Shown in pieces: positions 61,267-64,000 of a stretch of 64,000 nt of DNA. Source of the DNA: Oscillospiraceae bacterium (GTDB taxonomy: Bacteria; Bacillota_A; Clostridia; Oscillospirales; CAG-272); NCBI GenBank assembly GCA_015063335.1, contig SVUH01000005.1:1-64000 (forward strand), in the 5' to 3' direction. The notes beneath the pieces are model-generated. The model was given only the letters and a program-made list of their open reading frames with translations, had not been told where the DNA came from and searched no databases. Both the position numbers and the translations under genes were made by a program. Each line of letters starts with the position of its first letter. Position 1 is the stretch's first letter.

Positions 61267-61304
61267 AAAAAGCACATCTGCAAAGCAGATGTGCTTTTTT
61301 CGTT
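61267..61304 (+). terminator. Intrinsic terminator after the tRNA
   Basis: A 15-16 bp perfect stem AAAAAGCACATCTGC with GCAGATGTGCTTTTT (3' arm 61285-61300), AAA loop and T run. Confidence 0.93.
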
Positions 61305-61341
61305 TTAGTATAAAAACACCCGAAATCCATATAATAAGTTA

Positions 61342-61370
61342 TTGACAAAAATAGTTTTTTGTGGTAATAT
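61342..61370 (+). promoter_or_regulatory. Sigma-A-type promoter for the LPLAT/GT8 unit
   Basis: TTGACA (61342-61347), a 17-base spacer and TAATAT (61365-61370). Confidence 0.75.
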
Positions 61371-61444
61371 AGTATCAAATACTACATAGAGCAGTATGAA
61401 CAAGCACGATAGATAATATTTATATCGATGTAAGGCGAGGGATT

Positions 61445-62239
61445 ATGGATAAGAGGAAAATAATTTATTACAGCGACGAATTGAACGATGACTTTTCCGT
61501 AAAGCAGATAAAGCCCAAGAGAATAGACGAAAATTATAAATACTGCAATGACTCGCTTTTGGGAAAAACGGCTCATTTTTTCTGGTACAGAATAATTTTT
61601 ACACCGATTGCATTTTTCTATAACAAAGCAGTGTTTCATCACGAGATAAAAGGGAATAATATTCTTAAAGACTTTAAGGGTGAGGGGTATTTTTTATACG
61701 GAAATCATACGCAGGATATAGGCGACGCATTTATTCCGCATTTTATAAATCTGCCAAAGCGGAATTACGTAATTGTAAATCCCGCAAACGTGTCGATCCC
61801 CGTGCTTGGACATATAACCCCCGCGCTCGGTGCGCTGCCTTTGCCGGATAGCGTGAAGGCGTATAAAAAATTTTTGGCGGCGGTCGAGCAAGGAATAAGC
61901 GAAAAAAATGGAATAATTATTTACCCCGAGGCGCACGTCTGGCCATACTACACCAAAATCCGCCCATTTAGGGACGACTCCTTTTACTATCCCGTGAAGC
62001 TCGGCGCGCCGTCGTTTTGCTTTACGAATACCTATCAAAAAAGAAGATTTTCAAGAAAGCCGAGGATAGTTACCTACGTTGACGGTCCGTTTTATCCCGA
62101 CTTCTCGCTTACTCCCAAGGCAAGCAGAAAGGAGCTGCGCGACAGAATATATAGGACGATGTGCCGTCGCTCGCAAAGTTCTTCTGTGGAGCAAATAAAA
62201 TACGTAAAATGTGTAAGAAAAGAGTCTACAAATGATTAA
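61445..62239 (+). CDS. PlsC-like lysophospholipid acyltransferase (LPLAT family)
   Basis: A 264-residue protein with the LPLAT catalytic motif NHTQDIGD (an NHxxxxD variant, at about residues 91-98), and IIIYPEAHVWPYYTKIRPF, the EGTxSR-like acceptor motif in diverged form. It has no clear N-terminal TM anchor. It may acylate a lysophospholipid or a glycan-linked lipid; the two GT8 genes downstream and overlap (8 bases with the next gene) suggest a shared glycolipid or surface-glycan pathway. RBS AAGGCGAGGG is present. Confidence 0.85.
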   Translation: MDKRKIIYYSDELNDDFSVKQIKPKRIDENYKYCNDSLLGKTAHFFWYRIIFTPIAFFYNKAVFHHEIKGNNILKDFKGEGYFLYGNHTQDIGDAFIPHFINLPKRNYVIVNPANVSIPVLGHITPALGALPLPDSVKAYKKFLAAVEQGISEKNGIIIYPEAHVWPYYTKIRPFRDDSFYYPVKLGAPSFCFTNTYQKRRFSRKPRIVTYVDGPFYPDFSLTPKASRKELRDRIYRTMCRRSQSSSVEQIKYVKCVRKESTND

Positions 62240-63071
62240 TATTCTGTTTTGCGGAAATGATAAGGTGCTCGACGGCATGCTCACATGCGCCTTGTCAATA
62301 CTTAAACGGACGCAAACGAAAGAGCCGTTTACGTTTTATCTTTATACGTTAGAGCTTACAGATCTAAACCCCGCTTTTCGCGCAATAAGTCCACAGAGTG
62401 CATCGTTTTTAGAGAAGGTCGTAAAGGAGTATAACTCCGAAAATCGGGTAGTGCTAATTGATGTAAAGGAGATTTATGAAAGGGAGCTACGAGGCTGCCC
62501 GAATGAAGCGAGTAGCTACTCGCCTTATGCCATGTTGCGCGTACTTGCGGATCTGGTTGACGGCATGCCGAGCAAAATATTGTACCTTGACGCGGACATT
62601 CTTTTTAACCGAGATATACGGCTTTTGTATGACGTGGACATAGAGAAATACGAGTATGCCGCAGCGCGCGATCATTACGGAAAGTATCTCGTCAATCCAA
62701 ATTATATAAATTCAGGGGTACTGCTTCTCAATTTGAAAAAAATAAGAGAAACAGGACTCTTTGCAAAGGCGCGAGACGAGCTGCGTAAAAGAAAGCTCGC
62801 GTTTCCTGACCAAACGGCAATAAGAATAAATACCGAAAGAAAAAGGCTCTTGCCCCAAAAATTCAACGATCAAAAGTTTTTGCATAAAAATACGGTCGTA
62901 AGACATTTTTCGAAGAGGCTTTTCTGGCTGCCTTATCCTCACGTCAAAAACGTCAAGCAGTGGCAGGTGAGCCTTGTCCATAAGATCTTCGGATATTACG
63001 AATTCGACGATATTCTCTATGAATATCTGTACCTTAAAGAAAAATTTAAAAGAGAGGTGGAAAAAGCATGA
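62232..63071 (+). CDS. Glycosyltransferase family 8 protein
   Basis: A 279-residue retaining glycosyltransferase of the GT8 type. It opens with MINILFCGNDKVLDGML, then has the metal-binding DxD in KILYLDADILFNRD and the paired NPNYINSGVLLLNLKKI. The C-terminal HFSKRLFWLPYPH region resembles other GT8 enzymes. Sugar and acceptor are unknown. It overlaps the LPLAT gene by 8 bases and the next GT8 gene by 4. Confidence 0.9.
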   Translation: MINILFCGNDKVLDGMLTCALSILKRTQTKEPFTFYLYTLELTDLNPAFRAISPQSASFLEKVVKEYNSENRVVLIDVKEIYERELRGCPNEASSYSPYAMLRVLADLVDGMPSKILYLDADILFNRDIRLLYDVDIEKYEYAAARDHYGKYLVNPNYINSGVLLLNLKKIRETGLFAKARDELRKRKLAFPDQTAIRINTERKRLLPQKFNDQKFLHKNTVVRHFSKRLFWLPYPHVKNVKQWQVSLVHKIFGYYEFDDILYEYLYLKEKFKREVEKA

Positions 63072-64000
63072 ATAAGCCGATAATACCTGTATTTTATGCC
63101 TGCGACGAGGGATTTCTCAAGTTTACCGCCGTTTCTATTCGGTCGGCAATTGATAATGCATCAAGAGAATATAAATACCGTTTTTATATACTTCACTCGG
63201 GGATTTCCGAGGATAAGAAAGCAATCGCATACGAGCTTGCGGACGGGGATAACGAGATAATTTTTGCCGACGTCGCGGACAGTCTTAATAAGATTGCCGA
63301 CAGGCTCCCTCTGCGCGACTATTATTCAAAAACGACCTATTACCGTTTCTTTATTGCCGAGATGTTTAGCGAATACGATAAGGCTATATATATAGACAGC
63401 GATACCGTGGTGACGGGAGATATAAGCGAGCTTTACAACACGGAGATAGGGGATAATTACCTTGGCGCGTGCCACGAGCAGGCTATGCTTCAAGTCGATG
63501 CATTCGGTACGTATGCCGAGCGAGTCGTAGGCGTTTCGAGGTACAATTTCTTTAACGCAGGCGTGCTTCTTATCAATTGCGAGCAATTCAGAAGTCATTT
63601 CGTGCTTGATAAATTTGTAAGATACTTGCGCGAATATAATTTCGTAGTCACGCAGGACGAGGATTACCTAAATCTGATATGTAAGGATCACGTATATTGG
63701 CTCGACGGGCGCTGGAACACTGAGGTTTTCGGAGAAATTCCGCACGACGTAAGAGAAGCCAAGATCATTCACTATATAATGACAAATAAGCCTTGGCACT
63801 ACTCGGACTGTCTGCACGGCGAGCACTTCTGGGAATATGCAAAGCGTACAGGCGTATACGGGGAGATCGTCGATGAGCTTTCTGGATACACCGACGCGCA
63901 AAGGGATCGCGACCGACGCTCGGCGGAGCGCCTGATTGAGCTTGCGATTTTTGAAACCGAGAGAGAGGATAATTTTCGGGTGCGCATGGACAAAGAGCAT
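63068..64000 (+). CDS. Glycosyltransferase family 8 protein, cut by window end
   Basis: The first 311 codons of a second GT8 protein are visible; the frame is open to the last base. It starts NKPIIPVFYACDEGFLKFTA, with AVSIRSAIDNAS, DxD in DKAIYIDSDTVVTGD, and the FFNAGVLLINCEQF and HYIMTNKPWHY motifs. The start ATG overlaps the preceding stop (ATGA). A C-terminal extension rich in Arg, Asp and Glu begins at the window edge (TDAQRDRDRRSAERLIE). Confidence 0.9.
   Translation, partial: MNKPIIPVFYACDEGFLKFTAVSIRSAIDNASREYKYRFYILHSGISEDKKAIAYELADGDNEIIFADVADSLNKIADRLPLRDYYSKTTYYRFFIAEMFSEYDKAIYIDSDTVVTGDISELYNTEIGDNYLGACHEQAMLQVDAFGTYAERVVGVSRYNFFNAGVLLINCEQFRSHFVLDKFVRYLREYNFVVTQDEDYLNLICKDHVYWLDGRWNTEVFGEIPHDVREAKIIHYIMTNKPWHYSDCLHGEHFWEYAKRTGVYGEIVDELSGYTDAQRDRDRRSAERLIELAIFETEREDNFRVRMDKEH

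Overview
The window looks like a chromosomal segment of an anaerobic Clostridia-class Firmicute, probably an uncultured gut-type lineage. Supporting signs are strong Shine-Dalgarno sites (GGAGG), sigma-A promoters with TTGACA/TATAAT and mostly 17-bp spacers, a Prp protease next to an L27 carrying the Firmicute N-terminal extension, the order miaB-ymcA-mutS-mutL that I recall from Bacillus (without cotE), a six-gene Rnf operon, and BspA-like leucine-rich lipoproteins. I see no phage, CRISPR array, integrase or transposase. It is mainly core genome, and the unusual material is in small genes, protein tails, leaders and repeats.

Layout: 1-413 is the end of a glutamate dehydrogenase gene. 483-5557 (minus) holds an NSS-family symporter, two secreted or membrane-anchored proteins of envelope type and a GT87-like membrane protein. 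5726-16643 (plus) holds rsmE, a PucR/CdaR-type regulator, a C-terminal processing protease, greA, an EF-hand-like membrane protein, a DMT transporter, a 30-residue membrane peptide, an rluB-type gene, tex, an msmX-type ABC ATPase and a low-complexity ESGSGN lipoprotein. 16687-21194 (minus) is an M16 peptidase pair followed by lgt and folD. 21330-33365 (plus) runs rplU-prp-rpmA, miaB-ylbF/ymcA-mutS-mutL, a tandem repeat, tgt and a tldD/pmbA pair. 33485-37676 holds glyQS and a SulP transporter coupled to a leucine-rich lipoprotein. 37920-44143 (minus) holds plsY with a methyltransferase and a divergent FolC/Mur-ligase homologue, an NhaC antiporter with a cysteine-rich insert, and ribF. 44327-49993 (plus) is rnfCDGEAB plus a phosphoesterase. 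50137-53888 is an mglBAC-type galactose/glucose ABC transporter. 54131-64000 holds an HPr-like protein, a TagA-type glycosyltransferase, proS, rodA, a DUF4830 protein, a degenerate LytM protein, another leucine-rich lipoprotein, a CAU tRNA and a lipid/glycan gene set cut by the window edge.

The genes divide into translation and RNA maturation (rsmE, rluB, L21/L27/Prp, miaB, tgt, glyQS, proS, the CAU tRNA), genome maintenance (mutSL, tex, greA), membrane energetics (Rnf, NhaC, NSS), sugar uptake (mgl, MsmX) and envelope biogenesis (lgt, plsY, rodA, TagA, GT8, LPLAT). I found no single striking new system. The observations most worth following up are a 70-bp hairpin repeat downstream of mutL with a diverged copy forming the 3' end of the tagA-type gene, the NhaC antiporter with a DnaJ-like cysteine domain, a LytM-like domain without zinc ligands, an HPr-like protein without the active-site histidine, a FolC-like protein that seems to have lost catalytic motifs, and leader hairpins overlapping the ribosome-binding sites of rplU and the DUF4830 gene.
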